From positions 792,557 to 856,556 of the forward strand of contig NZ_AUJO01000001.1 of the NCBI RefSeq assembly GCF_000424265.1: DNA of 64,000 bases, written 5' to 3'. The DNA comes from Butyrivibrio sp. WCD3002. GTDB taxonomy: Bacteria; Bacillota; Clostridia; Lachnospirales; Lachnospiraceae. The notes below the pieces were generated by a model, which did no database searches, was not told the origin of the DNA, and was given only the letters and a program-made list of their open reading frames with translations. Made by a program: the position numbers and the translations under genes. Positions 42,838 to 52,420 of this stretch are shown piece after piece; positions within the stretch are counted from its first letter, which is position 1; each line of letters opens with the position of its first letter.

Positions 42838-44694
42838 TCAATGTATTTCCACTACAATTTTCCCCTTCAAAAAGGGTATTCTGATACGAAAACAGTCATG
42901 CTTCCAGCTTTGCTTAAGTCGCTCATCGCTGATCTCACATCTTTCTATGGTGATGTCACCTGCCTTTTCATAAGCCAAAATACAAATATCACCTGTTTTT
43001 CCAACCCTGATCACTGCACTGCTGGTGCCTCCATCAGCGGCTTTTTCATCCTTTACAATGGTCGGCTCATCATAGGTTATAAAGCTGAGAATTCCATTCA
43101 GCTCGCCGTCATATTCATCTACCAGAAGTATGCCATCATCCAACAGAGAAACCTCTCTTTTATAGCTGTGAATCTTACTGTTTCCATATGCAGGCGCAAT
43201 ATCCATGGTAAGACTGTGCCTTTCTTCACTGAAAGCCACATCCCCGGCTGCATATTTCTCACCGGGAAGCTCCATTACTGTCTCATGACCATCATAAAAG
43301 GTCGGCAAATTATGATATACAGACTGCATAGTCCATATCTCATAACGCCTGTCAGAAAAGGTCTTGGCAGTATAGGTAGGCGCGCCGAGGTCAATCAGGA
43401 AGGGATCACCATCCTTATAGAGAGTAATGCTTCCAACGTCGTTGTGATTGTGGGAATCACCGTTATTTCCGGCCTTCGCGGCAAGAACATATTTATCATT
43501 CCTGACAATCATCATTTCGACGCTCTCAAAAAATACATCCTCAGGGGTATGATATTTTTCGGGTCTATAGCGCATCAAATCCTTGTGAGTTCCTGCCTGC
43601 AAAACTCTGTACCAGAGATTATGTTCTTCCGTAAGCAGTCTCTCGTCCCATTCCTCAGTCCTGTAGTCATCGGAAGCCATAGCACATAGAGGCTCATCCG
43701 CGCAGGCTTTGCCAAAAAGGAATTCCCTGGCACTTCGATTACCAGCCTTTGCCGCACAATCCGCAAAGTTAATGTAATAACCGTTATCTGCGTATATTTT
43801 TCTGATGTAGTTAGCAATATTACGTATTTTATTTATTTTAAATACGTCACCAAGCAGACCATCTGATATGTCGTTAAGGATTTTAAGAATTCCATAAAGA
43901 CATAATCCTGCATGAGAATAGTACTGGGCACCTTCGTCACAACAGCCGTCTTCTCCATATGCATCAATGAAATAATCCGTTGAAATCAGGGCCTGCTCGA
44001 TAATCTTTGCGGCACTGTCTTTATTAAGCGCATGGCATGGCCTTGTAAAAGCAGAAAGCAAAATATTCTGTGTAATCCAGACTGTCCAGTTAATAGCTTT
44101 ATTTTCCTCATCACCCATCCACCAGAAATGCTCCGTTAGATAAGGAATAATCAGTCTTTCCCTTATCATACTGTCAACATGCTGCGTGATCATTGGATTT
44201 ATTTCATCAAAAACAGGTCTCAGCATGTACTCAGCTACGCCCAACACCGCCCCTGTTTCAGCAGCAAAAAGATCAATCACAGGCTTTTCTGTGTCCGGCA
44301 TGTTTTCCTGTTTCGCATCACGTATATGAGAATTGTGGGCAGGATGACACCAGCTGCTCTCTTCCATCATAAGATACATTCCATCAAGAATATCCTTAAT
44401 AAATTCACCCTTATTTTGAACGCACTCTGCCATAACAAGAGCAGAAAGCTTAATTCTTCTTGAAAAGCATTTGTCCTCGAAGAAAACTCTGTTCCCTGTT
44501 TCATAAAAAACACGATAATCGGAAAGCAAAATCACAGACCAGGCCTCGCTCTGCTTACACTCGCCTTCCTTAACTATCATCTTTTTCAGATCCTCAGATA
44601 GTCCATCCCAGAAATCTCTATTGGTTATTTGAGGGATAGTAATTCTTTTATCTAAATTAAGCCCTTTGACTATTTCTAAATATTCCTTAAGCAT
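42838..44694 (-). CDS. heparinase II/III-like protein
   Basis: A 618-residue protein with the layout of heparinase II/III-like and alginate-lyase-like polysaccharide lyases: a helical toroid in the first ~370 residues and a beta-sandwich domain containing GNNGDSHNHNDVGSITLY, the family's His/Asn-rich block near residue 405. NSH and WCHPAHNSH occur in the N-terminal part. No signal peptide is visible, which suggests a cytoplasmic oligosaccharide lyase. The ribosome site GAAGGAAGGG lies in the end of the preceding C39-like gene, one base away, so the two are coupled. The substrate is unknown; uronic-acid-containing glycan is expected. Confidence 0.85.
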   Translation of the reverse strand: MLKEYLEIVKGLNLDKRITIPQITNRDFWDGLSEDLKKMIVKEGECKQSEAWSVILLSDYRVFYETGNRVFFEDKCFSRRIKLSALVMAECVQNKGEFIKDILDGMYLMMEESSWCHPAHNSHIRDAKQENMPDTEKPVIDLFAAETGAVLGVAEYMLRPVFDEINPMITQHVDSMIRERLIIPYLTEHFWWMGDEENKAINWTVWITQNILLSAFTRPCHALNKDSAAKIIEQALISTDYFIDAYGEDGCCDEGAQYYSHAGLCLYGILKILNDISDGLLGDVFKINKIRNIANYIRKIYADNGYYINFADCAAKAGNRSAREFLFGKACADEPLCAMASDDYRTEEWDERLLTEEHNLWYRVLQAGTHKDLMRYRPEKYHTPEDVFFESVEMMIVRNDKYVLAAKAGNNGDSHNHNDVGSITLYKDGDPFLIDLGAPTYTAKTFSDRRYEIWTMQSVYHNLPTFYDGHETVMELPGEKYAAGDVAFSEERHSLTMDIAPAYGNSKIHSYKREVSLLDDGILLVDEYDGELNGILSFITYDEPTIVKDEKAADGGTSSAVIRVGKTGDICILAYEKAGDITIERCEISDERLKQSWKHDCFRIRIPFLKGKIVVEIH

Positions 44695-44695
44695 G

Positions 44696-45409
44696 TTACC
44701 CTTCCTTCGCTATTCCGTAAATTACAAGCGGAGCTGCCTTTTCATCTATTTTATAAATCGCTTCCGCAAGGTCCCTAAAGGGGCCGCTCTGAACAAATCT
44801 TCCGCCCTTTTCACGTTTATATATGTTGTGAACATAGAATTCATCGCCTTTTTTGGAAATATTGACTGTATGGAGCTGCTTACGGATATTTTCTCTGTCC
44901 CAGTAAAAGGTCACAAGAAAGCTGTCATAGCTATCCCCAAAACGCCTTATAGCCTCACTATTTCTGGTTGTAAGACGCTTTACCCTATAGCCTCTTTTTT
45001 TCATATATCGGGCAGGTGCTGACGGCGCAATTCCAAAGCCGCCCTTAAGTGTAACTCCATGTCTCTCAAAATAGCCTATAAGCTCGGGCATTCTGGGCAT
45101 TGCCGCGTGCATGGACATGAGTGCATTCCAGGTTGCGATTATTTCACATCCGGAGTAAGACATGTTGGATTTTTTGTGAGATCCAAAGCATACCTTCTCC
45201 CACTTACTCTGATTTTCGATAAATCCCTGTCCGTCAAAAATACTGTTATTCCCTTCCCTGAGGATTCTTTCGTTCTCTTCAAGATGGAACGCCACTATCT
45301 TTTTCCTTACTTTTCCCGTAAAAAAGGAAAGAATGACAAAAATAGAAAGCACCACTCTGTTTGGAATATATACAGGTATTAATTTTTCAATAAAACCCAC
45401 TTTTTTCAT
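44696..45409 (-). CDS. C39-like/BtrH-like papain-fold protein
   Basis: A 237-residue protein from MKKVGFIEKL; a longer upstream reading adds 43 residues and runs into the divergent PilZ gene, so it is less likely. A hydrophobic segment (RVVLSIFVILSFFTG) near residues 18-32 suggests a membrane anchor. The rest resembles a C39-like peptidase: Cys in SYSGCEIIATWNAL, His in LHTVNIS and Asn in FYVHNIY, in the family order. It precedes the heparinase-like gene with a one-base gap, so they are made together. Whether it is an active peptidase or acyltransferase-like is not known. Confidence 0.65.
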   Translation of the reverse strand: MKKVGFIEKLIPVYIPNRVVLSIFVILSFFTGKVRKKIVAFHLEENERILREGNNSIFDGQGFIENQSKWEKVCFGSHKKSNMSYSGCEIIATWNALMSMHAAMPRMPELIGYFERHGVTLKGGFGIAPSAPARYMKKRGYRVKRLTTRNSEAIRRFGDSYDSFLVTFYWDRENIRKQLHTVNISKKGDEFYVHNIYKREKGGRFVQSGPFRDLAEAIYKIDEKAAPLVIYGIAKEG

Positions 45410-45509
45410 AGCTTCATCAGTCCTAAAGTATTGTAAAAAAACTAATAACAGTTTAACATTATTCTTAGGTAAATTAGTAGAGAATATCGCGAAGAAGAAA
45501 GAGTTTTTT

Positions 45510-46184
45510 ATGAATATTACCGAAGTTATTCCAGGCACAGAACTGACAGTTCATGTTTTAATAGATGACATGCCTGTGGAACTCAAAACAAAAGCCATAT
45601 CGGTGATAGATGGTTCACTTCTGGTTGAACCGCTTAAATATCACCATGCTCCCATTCCCGCTCTGACACAAGCCACAGCGGATGTAATTATAATGCCCTC
45701 CGGTGAACATCATAGCTTCAGCCTTGAGAGCGTCATACCTTATGAAAACTGGAGTGACACATATTATCTTCTTAAGGGCTATGAGATTATTACAGAACTT
45801 GAAGAACAGAGAAAAGCAGAAAGATACGTAATCAACCTTCTTGGCAAGGCTGTCATAAACTATAACACCACCGTAAGCGCTATCATTTACGACATTTCCA
45901 TAAAAGGCTTATCACTTCTTTTAGGTAAGAAAGCTACAGCAAAACCCGGAGATTTCATAAGACTGACCTTCAGACAGCCGGGTTCAAACCAGGACTTTGA
46001 AATCAACTTAAATGTTGTTCGCAATTTCAAGGTGGGAACCTACGACGCTGTAGGCTGTAAGATGCGCGGAATCGACAGCAAACTTATGGGGTACATAATA
46101 AGCGTCAAAAGAAAAAAGGAAGAAGCAAGAAAAAGCGCTTCCAAATCAAAAGTTCTTATCAGTGACAAGCTTGCCGACGAATAA
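45510..46184 (+). CDS. PilZ domain c-di-GMP-binding protein
   Basis: A 224-residue YcgR-like protein. The N-terminal beta domain (residues 1-100) is followed by a PilZ domain with RxxxR as RKAER in EEQRKAERYVI, and DxSxxG as DISIKG, the two motifs that hold cyclic di-GMP. The C-terminus is a Lys/Ser-rich tail. The ATG at 45510 is chosen as the first after GAAGAAAGAG; an in-frame extension upstream overlaps the divergent C39-like gene. It is a likely effector for the cyclase and phosphodiesterases elsewhere in the window. Confidence 0.85.
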   Translation: MNITEVIPGTELTVHVLIDDMPVELKTKAISVIDGSLLVEPLKYHHAPIPALTQATADVIIMPSGEHHSFSLESVIPYENWSDTYYLLKGYEIITELEEQRKAERYVINLLGKAVINYNTTVSAIIYDISIKGLSLLLGKKATAKPGDFIRLTFRQPGSNQDFEINLNVVRNFKVGTYDAVGCKMRGIDSKLMGYIISVKRKKEEARKSASKSKVLISDKLADE

Positions 46185-46210
46185 CTAAATCCGTTTTTTG
46201 ATGATATAAA

Positions 46211-46242
46211 AAAGAGACAAAGCGAAAAAACTTTGTCTCTTT
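46211..46242. terminator. bidirectional terminator between PilZ gene and small protein gene
   Basis: AAAGAGACAAAG (46211-46222) pairs perfectly with CTTTGTCTCTTT (46231-46242). T runs follow on both strands, longer on the minus strand. It separates the two converging genes. Confidence 0.9.
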
Positions 46243-46252
46243 TAATATCTCA

Positions 46253-46552
46253 TCAACCTGCTGCAGCTACCATATCATCCATCATCTCGGATGTCTCTTC
46301 ACTTTCAGAAACCTGAATCTCGTCTGTCTTGCGAGGTGCGCGAACACCAAAGCTACCTTCATAGCGCTGTTCCTTAAGAATCTTACGTATAGCGGCAAGA
46401 TCCTTGCTCATATCCTCACGCTTTTTGCAGACAACTGTAGGGACACTTCCATTACCCATCTCTACGATATAGCCGGCTTCTCCTAAGATTTTCTGAATCT
46501 TAAGCTTATCTGTGGTACGAATCTCTGCAGGTGTTTTTTCTTCTCTCCCCAC
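46253..46552 (-). CDS. small protein of unknown function
   Basis: A 99-residue protein beginning VGREEKTPAEIRTTDKLKIQ. The GTG at 46550-46552 is preferred because AGGAGG lies 6 nt upstream, inside a longer TTG reading. The sequence has a helix with DKLKIQKILGEAGYIVE, a Lys-rich middle with KKREDMSKDLAAIRKILKEQ, the motif SFGVRAPRKTDE, and an acidic Met-rich tail. No membrane span or metal motif is seen. It is followed by a strong terminator and preceded by the serpin gene's 3' end on the same strand (95 nt upstream). Confidence 0.7.
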   Translation of the reverse strand: MGREEKTPAEIRTTDKLKIQKILGEAGYIVEMGNGSVPTVVCKKREDMSKDLAAIRKILKEQRYEGSFGVRAPRKTDEIQVSESEETSEMMDDMVAAAG

Positions 46553-46647
46553 TACAAACCTCCTATACAACTAAATTAGCAGTATTTGTGTTTACATGTT
46601 TACCTACCACAAAATATAGCACAGACAGATCAAATTTGCAAGCCACC

Positions 46648-47763
46648 TCAATTCCCGATATCATCCACTCTTCCTGCAAAAACAGGGATTTTATCGGCAT
46701 TATCAAGGATAAAATAGATAAAGGGTCTGTCAAGAATTACCTCTTTATTTCTTCCCGGAATAGGAGGCGCTGCCCCAAGTACCATAACTCCTGTTATTGC
46801 TGCGGCCCTTGTGCCCTCTCTATCCAGCTCAATGTGTGTCTTATGAATGATCTGACTAATAAAATCCTCTCCATTTCCCTTAAGCATTTCGGAAAAATCT
46901 GCTTTCCCCGAAAGAAATGCATTATTTACGCCGAATCCTTTCATAATACCGGACAGCTCAGTCTCGAAATCAAGCGTATATTCCGGTATTCCGATATCAA
47001 CATGAGTATGAATCGCATTCCTTAGAGCATCGGTTATTTCTGTCGCTTCTGAAGCTTTAAGAACGTCATCAACACTCATTCCTCTGTCAGGAAGAAGTGC
47101 CGCAAAAATATATTTCTCATTTTCGTAAGGATATAAGAACCCCTTTCCACCCTTAACCTCAAAATATCTTCCTGCAGTACCGTTAAGCATCGTCACTCTT
47201 TTCTTTTTTCCAAAAACATTGGTAAATACTCCCTCCGTATTCACCTGAAACTCTTTAAAGGGCTTATCCCATTTACCGCAAAAAGAAAGGGCATTCACAA
47301 GAATCATTGATGAAGCAGGCGGCAGCATGTCAACCAGCCGATTTATCATCCCCTTAGTATTCTTACTTACAAATTTATTTATTTCATTCGCCGTCTCAAC
47401 TGAAAAATTCTCAGCGCACAGCTTAGCCCTATACTCCTCCTTCATTTTCTTCTTATATTCCTTGATCAGCTTATCAGCACCATTTACCCAAATTCCGTTA
47501 GCCAATTTTAATTGCTCATCATCCTTAGAGGTGCTTCTTATAAGCTCTGTCATTGCATTATTAAACTCATCCATATCCATTGAAACAGCCTTCAACAGTT
47601 CTTCTCTGGTATCCCCCGCAGCTCCGTTCGTCAACATTCCAAGTGCCATAAAAACAGAAACAGGTGACACTAGAGCATTAAAAGAATCATCTTTTTTTAA
47701 AATATTAAGAGCAAAATCCATGGATTTTATAACAAGTTCATTTTTTGATTTTTTCATACCCAC
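46648..47763 (-). CDS. serpin-family protease inhibitor
   Basis: A 371-residue full-length serpin. The strand-5/hinge region reads ELDREGTRAAAITGVMVL near 305-322, with the small-residue run needed for loop insertion, so inhibitory function is likely. The C-terminal RPFIYFILDN matches the family. By alignment the P1 residue falls at Ala in VLGAAPP, which would favour elastase- or papain-like targets; this is an estimate. A GTG start at 47763 fits the AGAGG ribosome site better than the ATG two codons later. No signal peptide is seen. A papain-like lipoprotein gene lies upstream on the same strand. Confidence 0.9.
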   Translation of the reverse strand: MGMKKSKNELVIKSMDFALNILKKDDSFNALVSPVSVFMALGMLTNGAAGDTREELLKAVSMDMDEFNNAMTELIRSTSKDDEQLKLANGIWVNGADKLIKEYKKKMKEEYRAKLCAENFSVETANEINKFVSKNTKGMINRLVDMLPPASSMILVNALSFCGKWDKPFKEFQVNTEGVFTNVFGKKKRVTMLNGTAGRYFEVKGGKGFLYPYENEKYIFAALLPDRGMSVDDVLKASEATEITDALRNAIHTHVDIGIPEYTLDFETELSGIMKGFGVNNAFLSGKADFSEMLKGNGEDFISQIIHKTHIELDREGTRAAAITGVMVLGAAPPIPGRNKEVILDRPFIYFILDNADKIPVFAGRVDDIGN

Positions 47764-47914
47764 GCTTATCCTCTGACTTTTAGAAAATAGCTATCCGTTA
47801 ATTCGTTAATATTTATTTATTGTTCACAAAGTGCCCACTTTTTATTAATAAATATTGAATCATTCTTTTATAAAACCGCCATATTTTAGAAACAAATTTA
47901 TCTTAACATAAACC

Positions 47915-48038
47915 TATCAGAGATGAAGAACATCTCTTGAACCCCAAAAAACTTTTTTCATACAACATGGTCATGCGACTCCCCATCGCATGACCACCTC
48001 CCAAAAATCCAGACCTCTGAAATAGAGGTCTTTCTTTA
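47915..48038 (+). ncRNA. candidate small RNA with C-rich loops, copy B
   Basis: After a -10-like TAACAT (47904-47909) come hairpin AGAGATG/CATCTCT (47919-47937), the unpaired ACCCCAAAAAAC then TTTTTTCATAC block, a strong hairpin GGTCATGCGA/TCGCATGACC with loop CTCCCCA (47969-47995), an ACCTCCC stretch, and a terminator GACCTCT/AGAGGTC with TTTCTTT (48012-48037). Order and shared blocks match copy A at 27062, but the stems differ in sequence while keeping pairing, which supports a conserved RNA structure. No ORF is present. The remaining parts of the 47764-48090 gap show only AT-rich sequence and the protease terminator. Confidence 0.6.
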
Positions 48039-48050
48039 TGTTAAAAAAAT

Positions 48051-48084
48051 AATTCTCTCAGACACAAGCTGTACTAAGAGAATT
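48051..48084 (-). terminator. terminator of the papain-like lipoprotein gene
   Basis: AATTCTCT (48051-48058) pairs with AGAGAATT (48077-48084), and the minus strand runs on into ATTTTTTTAAC. It lies directly after the stop codon and leaves copy B of the candidate small RNA as a separate unit. Confidence 0.75.
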
Positions 48085-48090
48085 ATCCTG

Positions 48091-49932
48091 TTATTCCTTT
48101 GTATAAACCTTTACGAAAAAGTCTTTATCTGTCTGTTTTATAAATGCATTGCCCGTACTGTCCATCATAAAACTGTGGCCGCTGGCGGTATTTAGAGTAT
48201 GTACCATGCCAAGATCGTGCTGCCATTCATCCTTATGCATATCAGTTGTAAAATCCATCGCCTTTTCATAGATCAGCTTTGTTTCTTTTCCCGGCGTGAT
48301 TACCACAAGATAAACAGAATCAGCTTCAATATCAATTGGTTGCTCCAGCGAAAACGTATGATATCCCCCTGTCAAGCTTTTGCAATCCATCGTTATTATA
48401 GGTTCGTCTAATCTGGAGGTTTCATAGTATTCAAGCCCATCTTCACTACTTTGCAGCACATTTTTATCGTCGTTATTTAGTTTGTATATATTTAATTTAT
48501 CATTTATATCCGTTGCCATGGAAAAATATCCAACAGCCGATAGTTTTTCATCATTTTCAGGAGAAAAACAAATCCCATAACTAATGTCATTATTGTCATA
48601 CATGTATACGACATTACTCTGATCAACTATAGGATCCATTATGTGTGTTATGAATGCAGCGTACTGATAGTTTTTATCGTACCAGTTATCATCTCCCTCC
48701 ATGGCGCAGCCGTATGCAGCAACGACATTATTACAAAGAATTGTATCCTCGTAGGAGAGATAAAAATAGCCCGATGCACCGGATTTTGTTCCCCAGCTGT
48801 TCTTACATATAAAAGCACCGTCAGAGGATGGCTTCGTTATAAAATTTTTAGCAGGGTACTCATCATTCCAACCAACTATCAAAACCTCATGGTCTGCGTA
48901 ATTCCCATCTCCGTAGTTTTTATAGTCATAAAGTGCTACCTTTTTCCCTGTCCAATAATCATCATCTGCACAGATACTTGCCGTAACGCTTCCATGCTCC
49001 ATGATCATACGCTTTATGATATCCTTGTTTTTCGCTGTGGCAGGCACTTCGAGCACATCCTGTACATGACAAAAAGGCTTTGCGTATGCATCCGAGGGTT
49101 CATCGGCATTCTGAGTATAAATATCAGACTGTCCCTTAATTGCATGAAGCGAATCAATGTCTTCATCCACAACAGGTCCCTTCCAGGCTGTCAGAACGGA
49201 TAGACAGTAATCAGTAACCCCGCCGACAGATAGATAACTGGTGTCATATTTACTCAGAAAATTATCATTTTCATCAAAAATGAACTCTCTGTAATCATCA
49301 TCAATACCTGAATCAAAGGAACCAATAGCCCTGTGCATATTATAAAATGCACTGTGCTTCTCGGACAGATTCAGGCTGTCAGCGCTCAGATCTCTATGCT
49401 TTGTCAAAAGATCACTCTCAGCAGCGCCAAGTGCCGCATAATCCCAGCAAAGAGCCGTATGTCCCTGATTACGAACAGGCGTTACATAATCATTGTTACC
49501 GGCTGCATCTGAGCTGTAAAACACCGGAATTTCCACATTTTCCGCGGACAGATCACTGTCCACCTGTGTCCCGTCGATTTTAGCAAGCAGATCTTCTTCC
49601 GTATCATCAATAACAATCGCTTCTTTTACAATAAGCTCCTTCAGCCTTGCAGGAATCACCTCTATCAGTTCAGATTCTTCCTCATCTATGACATCGCCAT
49701 CCTGCATCCCCAAGTCATCAGAAGCACTTTCAAGAGCATTTTTACCTGCTTTCCCATCCGTGTCCCCTGCTTTACCTGAAGTATCCTCTATAGGCTCAAA
49801 GAGGCTGCTGTAATCATTATTCTCTTGTTTTTCCTGCTCGGCGGAAGAATCAGTTTCGACACTCTTATCATCCGAGCACGAACATAGAATGACAGACAAT
49901 AAAATCATTATTGCCGCCTCTTTGATTTTCAT
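48091..49932 (-). CDS. C1 (papain) family cysteine peptidase, lipoprotein
   Basis: A 613-residue surface protease. The N-terminus is a lipoprotein signal ending LCSC (Cys19). An acidic linker and possible propeptide (to about 140) precede the papain domain: Gln156 of the oxyanion hole and nucleophile Cys162 in QGHTALCWDYAA, His in DHEVLIVGW, and Asn in CKNSWGTKSG. After about residue 420 comes a C-terminal domain of the type found in bacterial lectin-like C1 peptidases (YDNNDISYGICFSPENDEKL). All catalytic residues are intact. It may digest dietary or neighbouring-cell protein; the serpin downstream is a potential inhibitor. Confidence 0.9.
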   Translation of the reverse strand: MKIKEAAIMILLSVILCSCSDDKSVETDSSAEQEKQENNDYSSLFEPIEDTSGKAGDTDGKAGKNALESASDDLGMQDGDVIDEEESELIEVIPARLKELIVKEAIVIDDTEEDLLAKIDGTQVDSDLSAENVEIPVFYSSDAAGNNDYVTPVRNQGHTALCWDYAALGAAESDLLTKHRDLSADSLNLSEKHSAFYNMHRAIGSFDSGIDDDYREFIFDENDNFLSKYDTSYLSVGGVTDYCLSVLTAWKGPVVDEDIDSLHAIKGQSDIYTQNADEPSDAYAKPFCHVQDVLEVPATAKNKDIIKRMIMEHGSVTASICADDDYWTGKKVALYDYKNYGDGNYADHEVLIVGWNDEYPAKNFITKPSSDGAFICKNSWGTKSGASGYFYLSYEDTILCNNVVAAYGCAMEGDDNWYDKNYQYAAFITHIMDPIVDQSNVVYMYDNNDISYGICFSPENDEKLSAVGYFSMATDINDKLNIYKLNNDDKNVLQSSEDGLEYYETSRLDEPIITMDCKSLTGGYHTFSLEQPIDIEADSVYLVVITPGKETKLIYEKAMDFTTDMHKDEWQHDLGMVHTLNTASGHSFMMDSTGNAFIKQTDKDFFVKVYTKE

Positions 49933-50033
49933 AATAGTTTCTCCCCGTTATTACTGTGATCTAAATAATTTATATCACAAATAATTAAAGCGTTTCCTAA
50001 TTTCGAAAGCGTAACACCATAATATACCAAAAA

Positions 50034-50071
50034 ATCCCCTCAGACAAATCTAATAATCTGCCTGAGGGGAT
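50034..50071 (-). terminator. terminator of the chemoreceptor gene
   Basis: ATCCCCTCAG (50034-50043) pairs with CTGAGGGGAT (50062-50071), and on the minus strand a TTTTTT run follows. A second, shorter pairing lies inside the loop. Confidence 0.9.
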
Positions 50072-50088
50072 CACATAAGAATCAATGC

Positions 50089-52155
50089 TTATTTGAGCTT
50101 GAAGTTCTTAACAATTCCATCAAGGGTTACTGCAATATCCTCCTGCTTGCTGGACATATCACTTACATTCTCAACAACATCAGCTGCTGTATTGATGGAA
50201 TCAGTGATATCTGAGCTGTGTGATGCAGTCTCCTGAGTGGACTCTGCAATGTTCTGGATTGCATTGTTAACCTCTTCCATGGAGTTCCTGATATTCTCAA
50301 CCATCTGAGAAATCTGATCGGACTGTGAACCGAACTGCTGAGCATCATCACCATACTGACGAGCTACATGTACGAAGTTCTCATAATCAGGCGCTGCGGT
50401 ATTATTTACGAAATCAAGCAGCTCCTGTGAACTGTCTGTAAGGGTCTTAAACGCATCCTGTACGCCGTCAATTGTGATCTGAATCTGCTGAACAGCTTCA
50501 GCTGTATCGCTTGCCAGCTTATTGATCTCAGAAGCAACAACCGCAAATCCTTTACCATGCTCTCCGGCTCTTGCTGCCTCAATTGATGCATTAAGTGAAA
50601 GAAGGTTGATCTGATCTGCAATTTCAGCAATGGACTGTGCCATATTACTGATTTCCTCAACAATCTTTGCTTTTTCAGAAGCTTCGCTAAGCTCTCTGCT
50701 TCTCTCCTGAGCAATACTGATAGCCTTATCATAAGCCTTCTGGCTGTTCTGCTCGATCTCAGTTGCTCTCTGCATAATTTCTTTTGTAGCTGCAAGGCTC
50801 TCTTCACTGACATCTGCAAGGCTCTGAACGGAAGTATTTACTTCCTCAACAGATGCGCTTACTTCCTCTGTTGCTGCTCCTGAGGACATCATAGCATCGT
50901 TAACGCCGGACATATTGGACTGAATCTTCTCAAACTGGCTTGTAAGCTCATTAGCCATTGAAGAAAGTGATGTACTTGCAGAACTGATATTCTCTGATTC
51001 ATCAGAAATCTGACTGATAACACTTCTGTTGGACTCATACATGTTATTAAGTGAAGCACTCATCTGGCCAAGCTCATCACCGGACTTAGAGAACAGCTTG
51101 GATACTGTAAAGTCGCCGCTTGCAAGAGATCCTGCAAACTTCTTAACATTTGCAAGGTTAACAGCAATTGATCTAACAAGAAGTATTACTACAAGTGAGC
51201 TTATCAAAAGAGCGGCAATGAGAATGCCGATCATTGTATAGGTAAGAGAATTAACCTTCTCTTCCAGCTCATCCTGATCCATTCTGATTATCAGTTTCCA
51301 GTTTACTTCCGGAACTGTTCCGTATGAAGTGATGACATATTTTCCATCATCCTCAAATCTTGCTCCGCCTGTCTCATTTGCAAGTATATCGGGAGCTATA
51401 GCAACAAGAGATGCATTCTCATCATCTAAAATATTGGCACTATCTGATACCTTTGAAGCATCATCTGTATAAAGATATACACCTGAAGATGTTAAGAGAA
51501 TTGCACTTCCTGTTTTTCCTACTTTAATACTCTCTGCGATATTAGAAATAGTATCAAGTACGATATCTACTGTTACGCATCCGATGTACTCACCTGAAGC
51601 ATTGTAAATGGGTGAAGAACAGGTAGACATAATTGTTCCTGATGTAGGATCGTAGTAAGGATCTGTAATCTGGGCTGTACCCTTTGAAAGAGCCTTAGCA
51701 TTTTTATAATACTCCTGATTAAAGTAATCATACTCAGCATTGCTGTAATCCCAGGTCTCGACAATACTTGATCCATCCTTATACCAATATGGTCCCTGAT
51801 ACTGTTCTTCAGCACTATAAGCATAGGGTTCGAACCATATGCCACATCCGGATATCATATCGCTATCCTTCTGTACATTTGAGAAAACATCCTTATAGTT
51901 TTCCATGGATGCACTCTGATAGGTTCCGCCTACGGTTTCAGATAAACCTATAGCAGTAGCCCTTATCTCAGCAAGATAACCATTGATTTTGTTGATATTA
52001 CTTTCAGTAATAGCCTCGTTTCTTTCGGTGGTCTGCTCCTGAATAAGCGTCCTACTCTGGGATACACTGATATAGGTCATCAGAATCATTGCAATAGCAA
52101 CGATAGGAATGATTCCTACCAGCATCTTAGCCATAATAGACATTTTTTTCCACAT
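50089..52155 (-). CDS. methyl-accepting chemotaxis protein with Cache sensor
   Basis: A 688-residue chemoreceptor. A membrane span at about residues 8-28 precedes an extracytoplasmic double-Cache sensor domain ([30 protein letters not shown]) of about 280 residues, then a second span near 315-335, a HAMP domain and a long coiled-coil signalling domain. The tip is [20 protein letters not shown] then [20 protein letters not shown], which binds CheA/CheW. The ATG at 52153-52155 follows AAGGGGGACTG; earlier in-frame starts have no ribosome site. CheV is encoded at 61365. Confidence 0.93.
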   Translation of the reverse strand: MWKKMSIMAKMLVGIIPIVAIAMILMTYISVSQSRTLIQEQTTERNEAITESNINKINGYLAEIRATAIGLSETVGGTYQSASMENYKDVFSNVQKDSDMISGCGIWFEPYAYSAEEQYQGPYWYKDGSSIVETWDYSNAEYDYFNQEYYKNAKALSKGTAQITDPYYDPTSGTIMSTCSSPIYNASGEYIGCVTVDIVLDTISNIAESIKVGKTGSAILLTSSGVYLYTDDASKVSDSANILDDENASLVAIAPDILANETGGARFEDDGKYVITSYGTVPEVNWKLIIRMDQDELEEKVNSLTYTMIGILIAALLISSLVVILLVRSIAVNLANVKKFAGSLASGDFTVSKLFSKSGDELGQMSASLNNMYESNRSVISQISDESENISSASTSLSSMANELTSQFEKIQSNMSGVNDAMMSSGAATEEVSASVEEVNTSVQSLADVSEESLAATKEIMQRATEIEQNSQKAYDKAISIAQERSRELSEASEKAKIVEEISNMAQSIAEIADQINLLSLNASIEAARAGEHGKGFAVVASEINKLASDTAEAVQQIQITIDGVQDAFKTLTDSSQELLDFVNNTAAPDYENFVHVARQYGDDAQQFGSQSDQISQMVENIRNSMEEVNNAIQNIAESTQETASHSSDITDSINTAADVVENVSDMSSKQEDIAVTLDGIVKNFKLK

Positions 52156-52337
52156 GTTCAGTCCCCCTTTTTTTGGTCTCAAAAGAGAATATTTAATGTA
52201 ATTTCTATATTTAATCTTAGCATAAAATCCCATTCGAATTATCAAAAATTCGATTATATATTATTAAATTTTTGAAAACCATAATACAAAAAAAGCCCGT
52301 ATTTTTTATAGTTTTTTAATATTTATATTCATTATGA

Positions 52338-52396
52338 TTTACTTTCGAGCTTTAATGTGATACAGTGGACGTTGTGGAATAAAAAAGTCCCACAAA
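52338..52396 (+). promoter_or_regulatory. aroF-type gene promoter
   Basis: TTTACT (52338-52343) and TACAGT (52361-52366) are 17 bp apart, with a TG two bases before the -10. Near the expected transcript start TTGTGG and CCACAA (52372-52396) can pair as a small hairpin; its role is unknown. The rest of the 52156-52420 gap shows no recognised riboswitch or leader peptide. Confidence 0.5.
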
Positions 52397-52420
52397 ATAA
52401 GCACCCGGAGGTTATACAAA

